Part shown: positions 1 to 12,151 of the stretch, in pieces
Position numbering within the stretch: position 1 is the first letter of the stretch
How the letters are laid out: each line of letters begins with the position of its first letter
Source of the DNA: Closterium sp. NIES-65
Taxonomy: Eukaryota > Streptophyta > Zygnematophyceae > Desmidiales > Closteriaceae
Direction of reading: 5' to 3'
DNA length: 64,000 nt
Assembly (NCBI GenBank): GCA_948144175.1
Contig: CANXME010001298.1
Coordinates: 519,614-583,613 of the forward strand
Program-made: the position numbers and the translations under genes
The notes under the pieces: generated by a model
The model's database searches: none
What the model saw: the letters and a program-made list of their open reading frames with translations, nothing else
Told to the model about the DNA's origin: nothing

Positions 1-3000
1 CGGTACTCCTCCTCCTGTCGCTCCTATGCCTCCTCGTCGTCAAAGGTGAGCTCCGCGTAGGCGTCGACCAAGACCGGCGTCTTCGGAGTACCCCCGGTCT
101 GCTCCTCGTCGATGAAGCACCTACGCAGCTTGTCGGCGTAGCCCTGCTGATGCAGCCACAGCTTCCCCGCCGACCTGTCGCGCATGATCTCCAGCCCAAG
201 GTACTTCTGCACCGGCGAGATGTGTCGCAGCTCGAAGGCGGACTCCAGTAGCCCCTTTAGCTCCTTCAGCATCGCGTGGTTGCTGCTGGCGACGAGCAGG
301 TCGTCGATGTAGACCAGCACCCAGCAGGCCACTCTGTCGTCGTCGACCTTAAAGTACAGAGCCTCGTCGACCTGGCTCTTCTTCCACCCGGCTCCGACCA
401 GCACGTCGTTGAGCGCCAAGTACCACAGCAGCGGCGACAGCTTCAGCCCGTACAGGCTCTTCAGCAGCTTGCACACCCAGCCGATTCCGTCGTTGGAGCA
501 GTCCGGTTGGGACATCTACAGCTTCCGGTGGAGCTTTCTCTGCAGGAAGGCGTTCTTCATGTCGAGCTGCATCAGGTAGAAGTTGAGGACAGCGACGATG
601 CTAAGGAAGATCCTCAGCGTGACGTAGTTGCCCACCGGCGCGAACGTCTCATCATAGTCGGCGCCGGCGCCATACACCTGGGTGAAGCCCTTCACGACGA
701 GCCTCGCCTTCTTGCCCTTCACGGTGTCGTCTACGTGGTACTTCGTCGTCAACACCCACCGGTTCTTCATGATGTTCATTCCCGGCGTGCGTTCGACCAG
801 CTCCCAAGTGCCCATGTTGATGAGGATGCGGATCTCCTCCTCCATGGCGGCCTTCCCCGCTGGCCCCTTCCAGCTCGCCAACGCCTCCTTCTTCGTCATC
901 ATCGAGATGTCCCAACGGTGCTTGGGGTCGGCATGCGCCAGGTCGTTGTCGTCCACGTTGTACACAGTGGTGAAGGCAGCGGGGACGAAGAAGTCGGGTG
1001 GCCTCCGAATTCAGCCTGACTTTCGAGGTTCAGGCTGAACCTCCACCACGTCGCTCTTTGTGGACTCCTCGGCGTCACCGGCTTCGCTGCCCACGTCGTC
1101 CTGGTGCACCTGGGTCGTTTCCTGACCGACTTCTCCCCTGTGGATGGCTCCTCTGCCAACCACCTGGTTGCCGACTGCTCCGTGGTCGGCGTCACCGATG
1201 CCTGCTCCCCTGTCGGCTGCTACCCAGCTGGTGTCTTCTTCGTTTGCTTCACCCAAGGCGACTGCACCTCCTCGGTCTGCTCCTCCCCAATCAACGTCAA
1301 CGTGCCGCTTGACACTTTTAGCCACCGGCGATGCCCTTGGCCGGCGCCGAAGGCGACGCTCCACTACTCCCCTCATCGCCGGAGGTCGACACGGGAGTCA
1401 GCCCGCGCAGGTCGGCCACAAGGGGAGGGGCAAGGGTCGTAGGGGGAGAAGGGGAAGGAGGACGGACAAACTCGGCGTCCTCATTAGCAAGCTCACCGAC
1501 CTCGGTGAGCAGTGGCAGCGTCGCCGTCGAGGTGTCGGTCGGTGGGGTGGTCGGCGTCCGTTCAGACACCGGCCCGTGCTCCAACTTCCAGACCTCCAGC
1601 GACATATCCTCGTAGAACACCACGTCCAACGTGGTGACCACCCGGTTGTTGGCGATGTCGAGGAGCTCCCAGCCCTTGCTCTCTTCCGACACGCCGAGGT
1701 GAAGGCCCCACCTGGCCTTCGGCTTCAACTTCCCACCACGCTACTGCTCGGGGACCAAGAACTGCGCCATGCAGCCCCACACCCACGCCAGCGACAAGTC
1801 AGGCTTCGTCCCGGTGAGCAGCTGGTACGGCGTCGTCTCTGGCGGCAGCGTCGACCTCTCAAGGCAGTTGCTAACCCAGCGGCCTGCTGCAGAGCAAGGT
1901 GCCACCAGTGGTGCTGTACGCCCATGTGCAGTAGCATCGTCCTCACCGACTCCACCACCGTCCTCATCTCCCGCTCCGCCATGCCGTTCTGCTGGGGGTG
2001 TACGGGCAGGTAAGGCCATGGACGATCCCCTTGCCATCCACGAAGTCGGTGAACTTCTTCCGAGGAAATCCCCTCCTCGGTCTGAGCGCAGCATCAGCAG
2101 TGACCTCTTCACCTGCCTCTCCACCAACACCAGCCACTTCTGGAACTCCAGCAGCACATCCGACTTCTTGGCGACCGGCCTCACCCACACGTAGCGGGTC
2201 TTGTGGTCCTTGAGCAGCAAGAAGTACAAGCTACCGTCCTTGGCAGCCACGCGGAACGGCCCGCACAGGTCGTTGTGCACGACGGCCAGTACGTCGTCGG
2301 TGTCGGAGCCTTGGTTGGGGAAGGTGTGCTGCGCCAGCTTCCCGCCGACACACGAGACGCACGGTGAGTTGGCGCCCGACATTGACTTGAGGTCCAGCCC
2401 GGTGGCGACCTCGTGCTTCGCCGAGCTCCGGATGGTGTCCATGCCGATGTGAGCAAGCCTCACATGCAGCCTGTCGGGCGTCGACCTCGTCGCTGAAACT
2501 ATCGCCGGCAGAGCCACGACCCCCGTCGAGGGCGACGTCGACCTCGTGGAGCAGGGACGCAGGTCGGTGCAGAGGACTCGCCCCGTGTAGGACGCCCGAC
2601 CAAGGACGTCTCCCGCTGCCGAGACGAGCAACATCCCGTCGCCATCCTCCTGCAGCTTCACGCTGTGCTCCTTCAGCTGCCCCGCCGAGAGTAGGTTCGC
2701 TCGCACACCAGGGACTTAGAGCACGTCGGGGATGAGCACCTGTTTCCCGGCCTCCCCTCACAGAGCGAGAGTGCCGCGGCCCTGGACGTCCTGCAACACC
2801 CCATTGAAGCCGCGCACGTGCTTCACGTCGCTGCTCGGCCCCAAGTGGACAAAGGCCTCCTTTGTCCCCATCAGGTGGTGCGAACAGCCGCTGTCGAGCA
2901 GGAGCACCGCCGGGTTTGCCTGCACAGCTGCCGCCACAGCCTAGAAGTCCTCGCCGGCCTCCGGCGTCAGCGAGACGGTCGGCTCCACGACGCCGACCAA

Positions 3001-4228
3001 CGAGCACGATGCCGCCTCGTCGTCTCGCCCCTTGCGTCCTTCGCCGAGATCGACTTCATCGACTGCTTTTCCTTGCGCGACTTACTTTCCCGGTGAGGGC
3101 GACGTCTAGCCGATCTCCCTGGGCCTCCCTTGGCGTCATCGTCATCCGAGCCACTATGGTCGGGGCACTCGAAGGAGAGGTGGTCAGGGTTGTGGCAGAT
3201 CCAGCACGCCCGACGCCGACTTCCTCCTCCTTGACTACCACTCGTAGCCGACTTGTGCTTGTCGGCGTCCTTCGCCGGCTTCCACCCGCTGCTACCACCG
3301 CCGCCAGGCTGCCTACGCTGCCCTGGTCGGCCACCTTGCTTCGCCAAGGCGACGAAGTTTGCCTGCGCCAAGAGCTCCTGGGACCGCTCAGCCTCCTGCA
3401 TTGTCTCGTCCTGCAGGATGTACGAGGTCAAGTTGTCCTCGTTGAGCGTCGCCCTCGCGCTCGGCGCCATTAACAGCCGCTTCAGGAGGTTGTAGCTGCT
3501 TGAGAGTCCCTGCATGACGTGCGTGCTATACGACGCTGTCGGGTACTGCGCACCGGCCATCCTGATGGTGGCGAGAATTCGCCGAGCTCAGCTGCATTCG
3601 TTGGTCGCCTTCTCCTCGTCGCCCATACGCAGGTGCGACAGCTGCCCCTCAAGCTGGGCGATGAACAAGTCGTCAGTGACCTGGTACGTCGACTCGATGA
3701 AGTGCCATGCCCGGTGGCCGGCGTCGAGGTACTCCCTACACCACTTCAGGGCGATCTGCACGCCCAGCGAGCAGCACTGCGAAAAAACCGTGAAGGTCAG
3801 CAGCTGCACGTCGCGAAACTCTGCTCGCAAGTTGCTACGGTGCTCCTCCGGCGTCGCCACGGTCCCTCGGGCGAAGCCGATCAGCCCGGCCATCTCCAGC
3901 TGGGGCTCGATGGCTTCCTTCCAGGTGAGTATGTGTGGTCGACCAACGAGCGGCGGGGTGACCAAGATCTTGTTCGGCGTAAACTTGAAGTAGCCGTAGC
4001 TCCGTGCAATCCCGCCCGCTGCCACGTGGGTCGCCGACATCGGCGACAGCCCGCTTCGTCGACCTCCGACGTCGCCCTGCGAGGGTACTCCTTCGCCCAC
4101 ACGGAGCGGAGTCCAGTCTCAACAACCGCCCAAGGTATCGCCCTGTACTCCTGGGCCTCATGGCGTATCCTCGCATCCTCCAGCTGTGCCTCCAGGGTGT
4201 CCATCACATCTGAGTCACCTACCCGCAC
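1..4228 (-). pseudogene. A1 gag-pol remnant (copia)
   Basis: Degraded copia polyprotein. Gag begins near 4228, and a frameshift moves it into a second frame by about 4100. A zinc knuckle of the form CX2CX4HX4C (CWICHNPDHLSFEC) lies near 3170-3210. GAG-pre-integrase and integrase occupy about 2706-1741; the core changes frame near 2150 and again near 1980. Reverse transcriptase at 965-24 keeps the catalytic YIDD. In-frame stops: TAA at about 2717 replaces a conserved Tyr, TAG at 1741-1743 sits where A2 has Gln, and TAG at 516-518 sits where A2 has Tyr. No functional product is expected. Domain assignments follow the copia order and comparison with A2. Confidence 0.85.
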
Positions 4229-4306
4229 GCTAGTGTATGCACGGTTGCCAGCCTACGAGCAACTTAGGTAAGTGACCACTACGTCGACTTGACTGAAAGG
4301 TAAGTC

Positions 4307-4334
4307 GCGTGTTCGATCCACGCTCACCGCACCA
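4307..4334 (-). promoter_or_regulatory. A1 primer-binding site, extended into tRNA T arm
   Basis: The plus strand next to the LTR reads as the 3' half of a tRNA: T stem GCGTG, loop TTCGATC, T stem CACGC, acceptor strand TCACCGC, then ACCA. The sense (minus) strand is therefore complementary to 28 nt of a tRNA, not the usual 12-18. Element A2 has the same arrangement at 53866-53893. The tRNA implied would start GCGGTGA; its amino acid was not identified. Confidence 0.75.
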
Positions 4335-5287
4335 TGCGGAGAAAACTCAAACCACGGGAGCTAGACTACAGGCTAGGCACGGGGTAGGAGGGATCTCTGC
4401 GTTCGTTCGTTCCTTAGTCGTTTCCTTGTGCGCACACTACTTGCTAGTTCACGCGGAGAATTGGCAAAAGTTCCACTAGGAAAAGTTCAGAACAATGATA
4501 CAGAAAAAATGGTAGCAATCATGTTGGCAAGGCTGTCTACATCAGAGCTAGCATGCAAGTTGGCCAACTGCCAGCGTAGCATGGTCGACCGCGTTCCAGC
4601 ACGACTTGGTCGACTGCGCTCCAGTAGTGCAAAGTCGCGGCCTGCCAACGTCGCAGGTCGACGGCGTGCCAACGTTGCATTCGTAGAACAGTAGTGCACC
4701 TACTTCGTAGGTGCTCGCAGATGATTGGCATGCTGTGCCTCGTCACCTGCACAGCGCACACACCAAATTAACCTCGTGCTGACAAATGCATCCGATCAGC
4801 CACGTCGACCTCGGGATACCACCGCCGAGGTCGACCTCGCCACAAACACCTGGGCGACTGTCGCGTGCCTTTGCAAAACCTTGTCACTCAGGTAACCAGG
4901 TCGACCGGGCAACCAGGTCGACCGGGCAACCACGTCGACCACCCAAGTCGACGACCACTTTGAGTCAACCTAATTAGGTAAACCACACCCTTGGTCGACC
5001 AGCTCCAGGTCGACCAGCACATCTGTCAGCCGACCACACCCAGTCGGTTACCCCAGGTCGGCGTCACCAAGTCGACGCCCCTTCTACGTCAGCGCCGACT
5101 TCCAGGCCGACCTCTTGAAGTAGGCGACCTCCCAAGTCGGCGGCATTGCAGTGGCCCCGTGCTTGTCGACCAGCTTGCCCAAGACGGCGTCGCCCACTGC
5201 TGCAAGTCGGCTGCACCTCCCGTACACCCAACCACGAAGTCGGCTCCACCCAAGCGAGGATGGGGCCAACAACAACTCCCGTTGATA
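4335..5287 (-). repeat. A1 5' LTR (953 bp)
   Basis: It begins TG directly after the primer site and ends TA (TG on the sense strand has become TA) at the junction with B1 coding sequence. The boundary is supported by a related solo LTR at 44080-45520, which shares both termini. It contains about a dozen GTCGAC palindromes, far more than chance would give. Confidence 0.75.
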
Positions 5288-8200
5288 GGCACAAGCCCAA
5301 GAGCAGTGCAGAAACGCTGATGATCACTAGACCCAAGGGCCTTGGTGAAGTTATCAGCAGTTGGTCTGTGTGGCCACGTAAGCAAGACAAAGCTGACCAC
5401 GCTGTTCCAGCTTTCGCGCGAGTAAGTAATGGAGAGCAATGCGCTTCGTTCTATGCTCTAGTCTCTGGTTCTAACACAAGGCAATCATGGCCTTGTTGTT
5501 GACGTATAGAACTAGAGGAGAACGAGGCCGCTCACTCAAGTCGGTCAGCAAGTAGGTCAGCCAGCAGAGCTCCTGTGCAGCCATAGCCCTAGCGTAGATC
5601 TCGACCTCACAGTTGGAACTAAGTACAGAAGAAGAGCGGGTGGACCTCCACGAGATAGAACTAGTGCCAAGGCTGAAACTGTACCCCTGTGGCGAGCGAT
5701 GAGTAGTCTGGTCGTCAGCCCAAGAAGCATCGAGTGACCGTTGAGAACAATGGAACCCCGTCCTCCAAGGACGAGCCCCATGCCGAATGTACTCCACACA
5801 TAACACAATAGCCTCTTCGTAGCTTCCCAGTGCACCTTTCGGTGTCTACCGGGAGCCACGTAGCGAGCTATGAGGCTGAGAGGGTATGCGAGGTCAGGTT
5901 GTGTGCACGTCATTGGGTACATGAGGCAACCCACAAGCTCTGGGTACGAACCACTCGGCTCTATCATCTCGTTTGAAGGTGGAGCTGAGAGCGAGTGGTC
6001 AGTAGACAAAAGAGTGGGCTGTGGCGAGGAGAACTGGAAGCTGAAGGGCTGAAGGACCTACTGCATCATGTGAGACTGAGTAAGGGTGATGGTGCGGCGT
6101 GCTCTGTCCCGGGTGATCTGCAAGCCAAGATAGCCCCGCAGCTCACCCAGGTCAGTGCAGGTGTGTCTCTCCTGCAACTCCACCTTCATCAAGGCCAGAC
6201 CCTCAGTGTCAGCAGTACCCAGAACCAAGTCGTCAACGTACACGAGAACGTAGAACGGCAGAGAAGACTTTGTGCGCAGAAACAGCAAAGGGTCAGCCAT
6301 CGAGGGAGCGAATCCAAGAGCCGCAAGTGTAGTCCTCAGTATGTTGTGCCACTCACGCGGCACCTGTCGTATGCCGTAGACTTGTCGCCGTAGACTCTAC
6401 TGGGTACCCTTAGGAAACGACCCAGTTAAGCCAGGTGGGCGGCGCAACCAGATAGCCTCGTGTAGGCTGCCCTGTAGGAAGGCTGTCGAGAAGTCGAGGA
6501 GTGCAGCTCGTAGTGACGCTGAGCTGCAACGTGCAGTAAAACCCGAAGAGTGGTCATCTTCGGGGTAGGGGAGGAGTCTGGAAGAAGTCAACCTCTTGGG
6601 CTGACTAAAGCCTCGTGCAACGTAACGCGCCTTGAAGACAGGTAGGGAACCCGGCGGCCACTTTACCCTGAAAATCCACGTGTCATCGACTATGTTCGCC
6701 CCAGGTGGGGGAACCTCGTCGACGTAGGTGCCTGTGGTTCCAGGAAGCCATCTCTGCGTCCATGGCTATCTGCCACTGAGAGGAGTACAAACCCGTGATT
6801 GCCTCGGCGTAAGTGCGCAGGGTCGGGATGTCCAGTGCATCCGGGTCTCCCTTAGGGCAAAGTAGCGTGGACGCGAGATGAGGTGCAGCTGCCGCTAGGC
6901 ACTCGAGCTCAAACTGCCTGTCGTCAAGAACGTCACAGCCAAGGGCAAGCTCTCCCCCGACGGACGGAGGACAGGAAGAGTATAAAACGAGACTCGCAGC
7001 GTAGTCAAGGCAGCACAAAGCAGCAAAGTCAACAAGCTCAGCAACTAAGGCGGATGTAGCAGCAGACTCAAAAGTAGGGTCATTCACAACCGTGGCAAGG
7101 AGACGAGTGACAGTCAAACTGGCAGTACGGACAAGGTCTGACTCAGGGTCAGGAACGTGAGGAAGAGAAGACACAGGGGGTGACGGTAGGACAACACAAT
7201 GTCAAACAGAGGAAGGACGAAGTGCCATGATGTGTGTGCCAGGGATAGGTGGAGGACGAGGACACACAGTGCGGCGAGAACGGACAGGCGTGACAGGACG
7301 CGACGCAGGCTTTCTACGCTCAGTGAAGGACTCTATCACCACAGTGTGAGGAGCAAGAGCAGGCAGTGGAGAGCTAGGCAGTAGCTGTGGCTGAGACTGG
7401 ACAGTCGGTGGGAACAGTAACGGAGGATTAGAACCAGTTACCGGGAGCTTAGTAGCAGCAGGTAGGAAACTGAGAAGGTGACAGATCGTAGACTGCTGCG
7501 GCTGAGTAGTCGCACCCCCAAAAACTCTAGCTCTAGTAGCAATAGCACCCCCGGAACCAGTACCTCCAGCTCCACCACTGGGACTGCCCCAACGGATAGC
7601 CCACTTGCAAAGCTTCTGCGGCGAGAGCGACTCCTATCGACTAGTACCACCTGCTCCAGTACCTCAAGTAGCACCTCCAGTGGCAGCACCGCCAGTACCC
7701 CCAACCCGCGGAACGACGGCACTAGCACCTATAGGGCCAGCACCTCCAGTACCTACAGCAGCACCTGTGCCTCCAGTATCAGGACGTCCAGCATGGCCAA
7801 ATTCATGTACACCAGCACTAGCACTTCCAGGGCCAGCACCTCCAGAACCTCCAGTAGCACCTGTGCCTCCAGTACCAGTACTTCCAGCAACATCGAACTC
7901 CAGGAAGACCAGGGCCAGCACCTCCAGGGCCAGCACCTCCAGAACCTGCACCTCCAGCACGTCCGGCGCCACCACCACGACTGCCCGCAACAGCACCTCC
8001 AGTACCTCTAGTAGCACCTGTAGTCCCAGCACCTCCAGCTCTAGCTGTACGAGCACGTCTAGCTCCGCCACCAGGGATGCCCCACTGTACAGCCCATTCA
8101 CGAAGCCGCTCCGGTGAGAGAGTCTCCTACCGACGTACACCAATGCCACCAGTACTAGCAACCCCAGTACCACCAGTAGCAGAACCTCCAGCTCTAGCAG

Positions 8201-10230
8201 TCCCAGCACCTACAGCTCCAGCAGTCCCAATACCTCCCGCTTGAAGATGGCTAGCTCCACCACCAGGGCTGCCCCACTGGACAGCCCACTCGCGAAGCCT
8301 CTTTAGCGAAAGAGCCTCCTGCCGACTCGTACCAGGACCACCAGCACGAGCACCTCCAGTACCTCCTGTACCCAGAGGACACTCAGCACCCCCAAAACCA
8401 GCACCCCCAGAGTCTGCGCCCCCATTGGCACCACCACATGCAGCACCAGAGTCCACAGCGACAGGCTGCAACGGCAGTGAAGGCGGTCGAGGTGGAAACC
8501 CAGGAGGGACCGCCAAGCGCGCAGAGTGGCGAGGGGTCACGGTGACAGCAGGAGTCGGGTCATTCCCCTCACCTGGGCCAAAGGTGTCAGAGGAGACCTC
8601 GACTGGCTCAACCAAGGGGAGCGGGTCAACGTGAGACACACCTGAGGGAGCAGGACCCTGCGGGGGGAGTGGGGCTACCGGGGGGGGGGGGCGGAGACCA
8701 GTGCGAGAGGCGGGAGAGGCACGGGGGAACTGCGGTGGGGGTGGAGATGGTAGAAGCAGACAGTCTCGTCAAAATTGACGTCCTGGGAGGAGAGGAAATG
8801 ATGAGAACCCGGGTGGTAAAACTGCCAGCCCGGGGCGTCGGTAGGGAAGACAAGAAAGACGCAGCGAAGAGTGCGGGGAGAGATCTTCCCCGCAGGAGGG
8901 TCGCGAACAAGCGAAAGGGCACCCCAGACCCAAAACGGCGACGCATAACCAACCTCGCCCGTCTACCGCAGAGTGGGAGAGGTCTCCGAGTGGGAGACAC
9001 GGGGCCAAAGGTTTAGCTGCTTAGCAGCGTATCGGATCGCAAACGGCCACCGAAAAAGGGGAGCACCCGCATGGACGATGGAGGTGCGAGCAACCTCCAT
9101 CACCCAATGCGGTGCTCTACAATCCCATTCTGCTGTGGAAAGGCCAGAGGCGTGAATGTCTGGCGGATGCCCTCGGCACCACAAAAGTCCTCGAGGAGGC
9201 TGGAGGAAAACTCACCACCTCGATCAGAGTGCAGTCGCAGGACCGGGAGGTCTTGCTGAAACCGAGCGCTAAGCTGGCGACGGACAGCGCAGATCCAGCG
9301 GAGCAGGACACTGCGGGCCTCCGCCTTGCTCGGTAAGGGGAAGATCGTGGTGTAGCGCGTGTAGTCGTCTACAACCAGCAAGAAGTAGCACTCTCCACCC
9401 TGTCCAGGGACTCGGGCTGGACCCCACACGTCCATGTGGAGGGTCTGCATAGGAGTTGTGGTCGGAAGAAACGAGGAGGAGTGAGGAGCAGCGCGCTACT
9501 GCCCCTTGATGCAGGGAAGGCACGGCAATACAAGCGACCTCGGGAGCGGGGGCAGGGACCTGGGAAGCCCAGAGACAAGGAGACGGGAGTGCATGACATG
9601 AAGACGTGGCAAGGAGGGGTGGCCAAGACGGTGGTGCCAGAGGAGAGTCTGGTGCATGAGGAGATGTCACGAGCAAGACGCAGCGACCTCATTTGACGCA
9701 GCTACCTGACCTGACTCATCTACCAGTGCGGACTTAGTGGTCAATGTGTACAAGCCCGACCCAGGCCTCCGAATGAACGTGGCGAGGTGCTCACAGTGTG
9801 CGAGTCCGTACAGATCGCCACTAGCTTGCCTCCAGGCTGGGTGACAGTGACCCACTGGTCCTGGAGGACAAAGGTAGCCACCAAGTTCTTAGCGAACGAG
9901 GGGAGGTGGAGACCTGTAAGAGTACCTGAGGGGACTGCCGGACACGGGAGAAAAGTGGAGCCACGTGCAACGACGAGGTCACAGGTGGGGTCAGCTAGAG
10001 TGACAAGAATCGGGACTGTGTGTCAGAGGTCCACTGGTGATCCCCGATTGATCCTAGGGAAGGGTTACAGGCACGTTGGCCTGGGGGGTTATGGGCGCAC
10101 TGACCCGCTACTTAACAAGCCCTTTTATCCCAATGGTCTAGTGGTTGGGATTCTGACACTGTGAGCGGTGTGACTGTGGTGCTGTCGCGAAAGAAGCAGC
10201 GAGACGCGCCTGAGTCTAGAGTGAAAGAGT
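5288..10230 (-). pseudogene. B1 pol remnant (PR-IN-RT-RNase H)
   Basis: Fragments in several frames. The protease motif DSGAS is at about 10160-10220. Integrase at 9450-9100 keeps MDVWGP, HSDRGGEF and QQNGIVEHR, but the final catalytic Glu context has changed. A linker occupies 8640-6700. Reverse transcriptase at 6700-6058 has YVDDLVLGTADT, and RNase H at 6009-5290 has DASWADDQT. A TAG replaces a conserved Trp near 6395. Frameshifts separate most blocks, so this is an inactive copy, the oldest of the three B elements. Confidence 0.75.
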
Positions 10231-10489
10231 GCAAGGCCTCCTCTGGCTCTGCACCTGTGCTAGCTAAGTCACAAACACCTAGACTAGTAGCCTCAACACC
10301 ACCAGGTCCCACTACACCCCCAGCACTAGTACTCCAAGCCCCTCCACCGGGGCTGCCCCAGGGTACCGCCCACTCACGACGCTGCTGTGGCAAAAGCGAC
10401 TTCTGCCGAGGAGCACGGCTAGCTCTGCCACCGGGGTTGCCCCACCAGATTTCCCACTCGCAAAGCTGTTGTGGCGAGAGAGACTCCGG

Positions 10490-11351
10490 CACACTCAGCT
10501 GCCGCTGACGCAGGACAGTGATTGGGCCATGGTAGGCAGTGTCAGTCAGCAGTAGCGGCTCAAAGGGCTGAAGTAGCGACTGCAGCGGCGGTAGCTCGAA
10601 CGGTAGGTGCAGTGGCAGCATTGGTGGGGCACTAGTGATAGCAACTGTAGGAGTGCGCACAGGCGGTAGCAAGGGCGGCAACGGCAGTTGGCAGCGGCCA
10701 GCAGCAGTGGCGGCAGCAGTGCAGCGCTCGCGGCAACAGTAGCGGCAACAGTGCAGCACTGGCGGCAACAGTAGCGGCAGCAGTGCGGCGCTGTCGGCAA
10801 CTGTAGTGGCAGCAGGGCAGTGTTGGTGGCAGCCAGGCAGGGCAGGGCAGCGCTGAGCAGCGCGTGCAGGCAGGGCAGCAGTGGCAGCGGCTTGCAGCAG
10901 CACTGGCAGTGGCCGGAAGCAATGGGGGCAGCAGGGTAGCGTTGGCAGCGGCCAGGCACGGCAGGGCAGCGCTTAGCAGCGCGTGCAAGAAGGGCAGTAG
11001 TGGCAGCGGCTAGTAGCAGCAGCGGCTAGTATCAGCAGCGGCAGTGGCCAGCAATAGTGGCGGCAGCAGCAGGCAGCAGCTGCAGCTCGGCAGGGCGTGC
11101 AGGCAGGGCGCGCACAGGGAAGTGCGCGGGCAATTCGCGGGTCGCCGGCGTAGTGCAGGGCAGGCGCTCGTGGCCAGCGCAGGGCTGACACGTGGGGCAG
11201 GACAGGTGCGCGCGGGCTGTACGGACTGCGCGTGGGCCTAACGTGGGTTGTACAGGCTGCGCGCGGGCCTGGAGCGGGCTGTACGGGCTGCGCGCGGCAG
11301 CAGGGCACAGGGCAGCGGGGCACTCGCGGGCGCATGGCAGCGGGGCAAGCG
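10490..11351 (-). repeat. B1 low-complexity leader
   Basis: A GCAGCGGCAGTAG-like sequence made of CAG/CGG trinucleotide mixtures, grading into GCGCGGGC-rich DNA. It corresponds in position to the GC-rich leaders of B2 and B3. Open frames through it encode only Leu/Ala/Cys-rich low complexity. Confidence 0.55.
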
Positions 11352-11480
11352 TGTCAGAATGTTATAATTGTCTAGCCTGTAGTGGGGTAATCTATAGCGA
11401 GTACAACCCAATTAGGGTTTCCTATATGTTTGCCAGCTGCTGCTAGTGCAACCCCTCTTCTTCATTCCTCATTCTTCACA
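11352..11480 (+). repeat. Solo LTR of the B family
   Basis: Runs TGTCAGAATG to CTTCACA, 129 bp, plus orientation, similar to the B3 LTR (shared block GTACAACCCAATTAGGGTT). It is flanked by perfect 5-bp target duplications AAGCG at 11347-11351 and 11481-11485. It lies in the opposite orientation inside the B1 leader, so it is a separate, later insertion reduced by LTR-LTR recombination. Confidence 0.88.
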
Positions 11481-11644
11481 AAGCGCGGGCTGTAAGGCAG
11501 CGCATAAGGCAGCGCGCGGGGCTCGATGTGAGCAAAAAAAAAATCGACGCGCCCTAGGGGCGCAATTCGGGCAGTGAAATGGGAGGAACTAATGGTGGGC
11601 CCTCTTAAAGAACGGCCCTAAAGACCTAACTTCTCATAATATCA

Positions 11645-11707
11645 TGTTAGAATTGATAGGAATGGCAGTACAGGCTAAACTATGCAATATGATATAAAAC
11701 TTTGACA
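11645..11707 (-). repeat. Possible remnant of B1 5' LTR
   Basis: On the minus strand it runs TGTCAAAG to TTCTAACA and contains a stretch like the B LTR core. It is followed by a poor primer-site match (TGATATTATGAG) and then GGGCCCACCA, which also follows the primer site in B2 and B3. It is only half the length of other B LTRs, so an internal deletion must be assumed. Confidence 0.35.
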
Positions 11708-12018
11708 GGTTCCGTCAAGATGATGTGCGGTGCGTGAATAGAGGCGTTCAATCTGCCCTCGTGCATTGTAGTTCGCCGCGTGTTGTCCGCCCTGTAACGA
11801 GACTGTACATGGTAAATCCATTAATGTAAATAGACAAATAGGTGTACCCCGTGTCTTCAAAATTTGTTGCCGCCATCATGTCCATCCAAACATATTTTCA
11901 AGCATTTGTAGAGAGTTCCCTGTGTCTTATAGTCAAAAGTATACGGTATAAGTATTTGCTCATGCCTTCACTCGTACCTTGTTGTTACGGGTACAATGAA
12001 TCGAGGTAGCGAGGATTG
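11708..12018. other. Unassigned 311-bp stretch between B1 and B2
   Basis: No gene or clear repeat. The minus strand at about 11850-11740 encodes a short open stretch that vaguely resembles the start of an integrase core. The match is too short and too weak to annotate. Confidence 0.4.
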
Positions 12019-12139
12019 TGTCAAATTATAATATTGTGTAGGCTATAGTGGGGTAGCCCATATGGGGTACACATTTCTAGGGTTGCATATTTGTATCACT
12101 TCCATTCCTTAGTCATTCATTCTCGTTCTACTTTTCTCA
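12019..12139 (+). repeat. B2 5' LTR (121 bp)
   Basis: Runs TGTCAAATTATAATATTG to TTTTCTCA and shares TGTGTAGGCTATAGTGGGG with the B3 LTRs. It directly precedes the primer site. Confidence 0.85.
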
Positions 12140-12151
12140 TGGTATCAGAGC
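12140..12151 (+). promoter_or_regulatory. B2 primer-binding site, tRNA-Met initiator
   Basis: TGGTATCAGAGC, the standard plant copia primer site, immediately after the LTR. Confidence 0.9.

Larger units (their letters stand above)
1..5287 (-). mobile_element. Ty1/copia element A1, partial
   Basis: LTR retrotransposon read on the minus strand, with order gag, protease, integrase, reverse transcriptase. Its 5' LTR is on the right and the 3' end lies beyond the window start. Protein motifs match element A2 at 47707-54408, so the two belong to related families, but their LTRs are unrelated. The right end abuts the RNase H tail of copia B1 in mid-reading frame, which shows that A1 inserted into B1. 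The target duplication cannot be checked because the other end is outside the window. Confidence 0.85.
5288..11707 (-). mobile_element. Ty1/copia element B1, old and degraded
   Basis: Minus-strand relative of the B2 and B3 elements. RNase H, reverse transcriptase, Pro/Gly linker, integrase and protease can be traced from left to right against the direction of reading. No recognisable gag was found; the protease is followed at once by low-complexity leader. A1 interrupts its 3' end at 5287/5288, and a solo LTR interrupts its leader at 11352-11480. Confidence 0.75.

Noticed and set aside
4307-4334. tRNA gene
   Set aside because: Only the 3' half of a cloverleaf is present, exactly adjacent to an LTR, and the same block recurs next to the A2 LTR: it is a primer-binding site.
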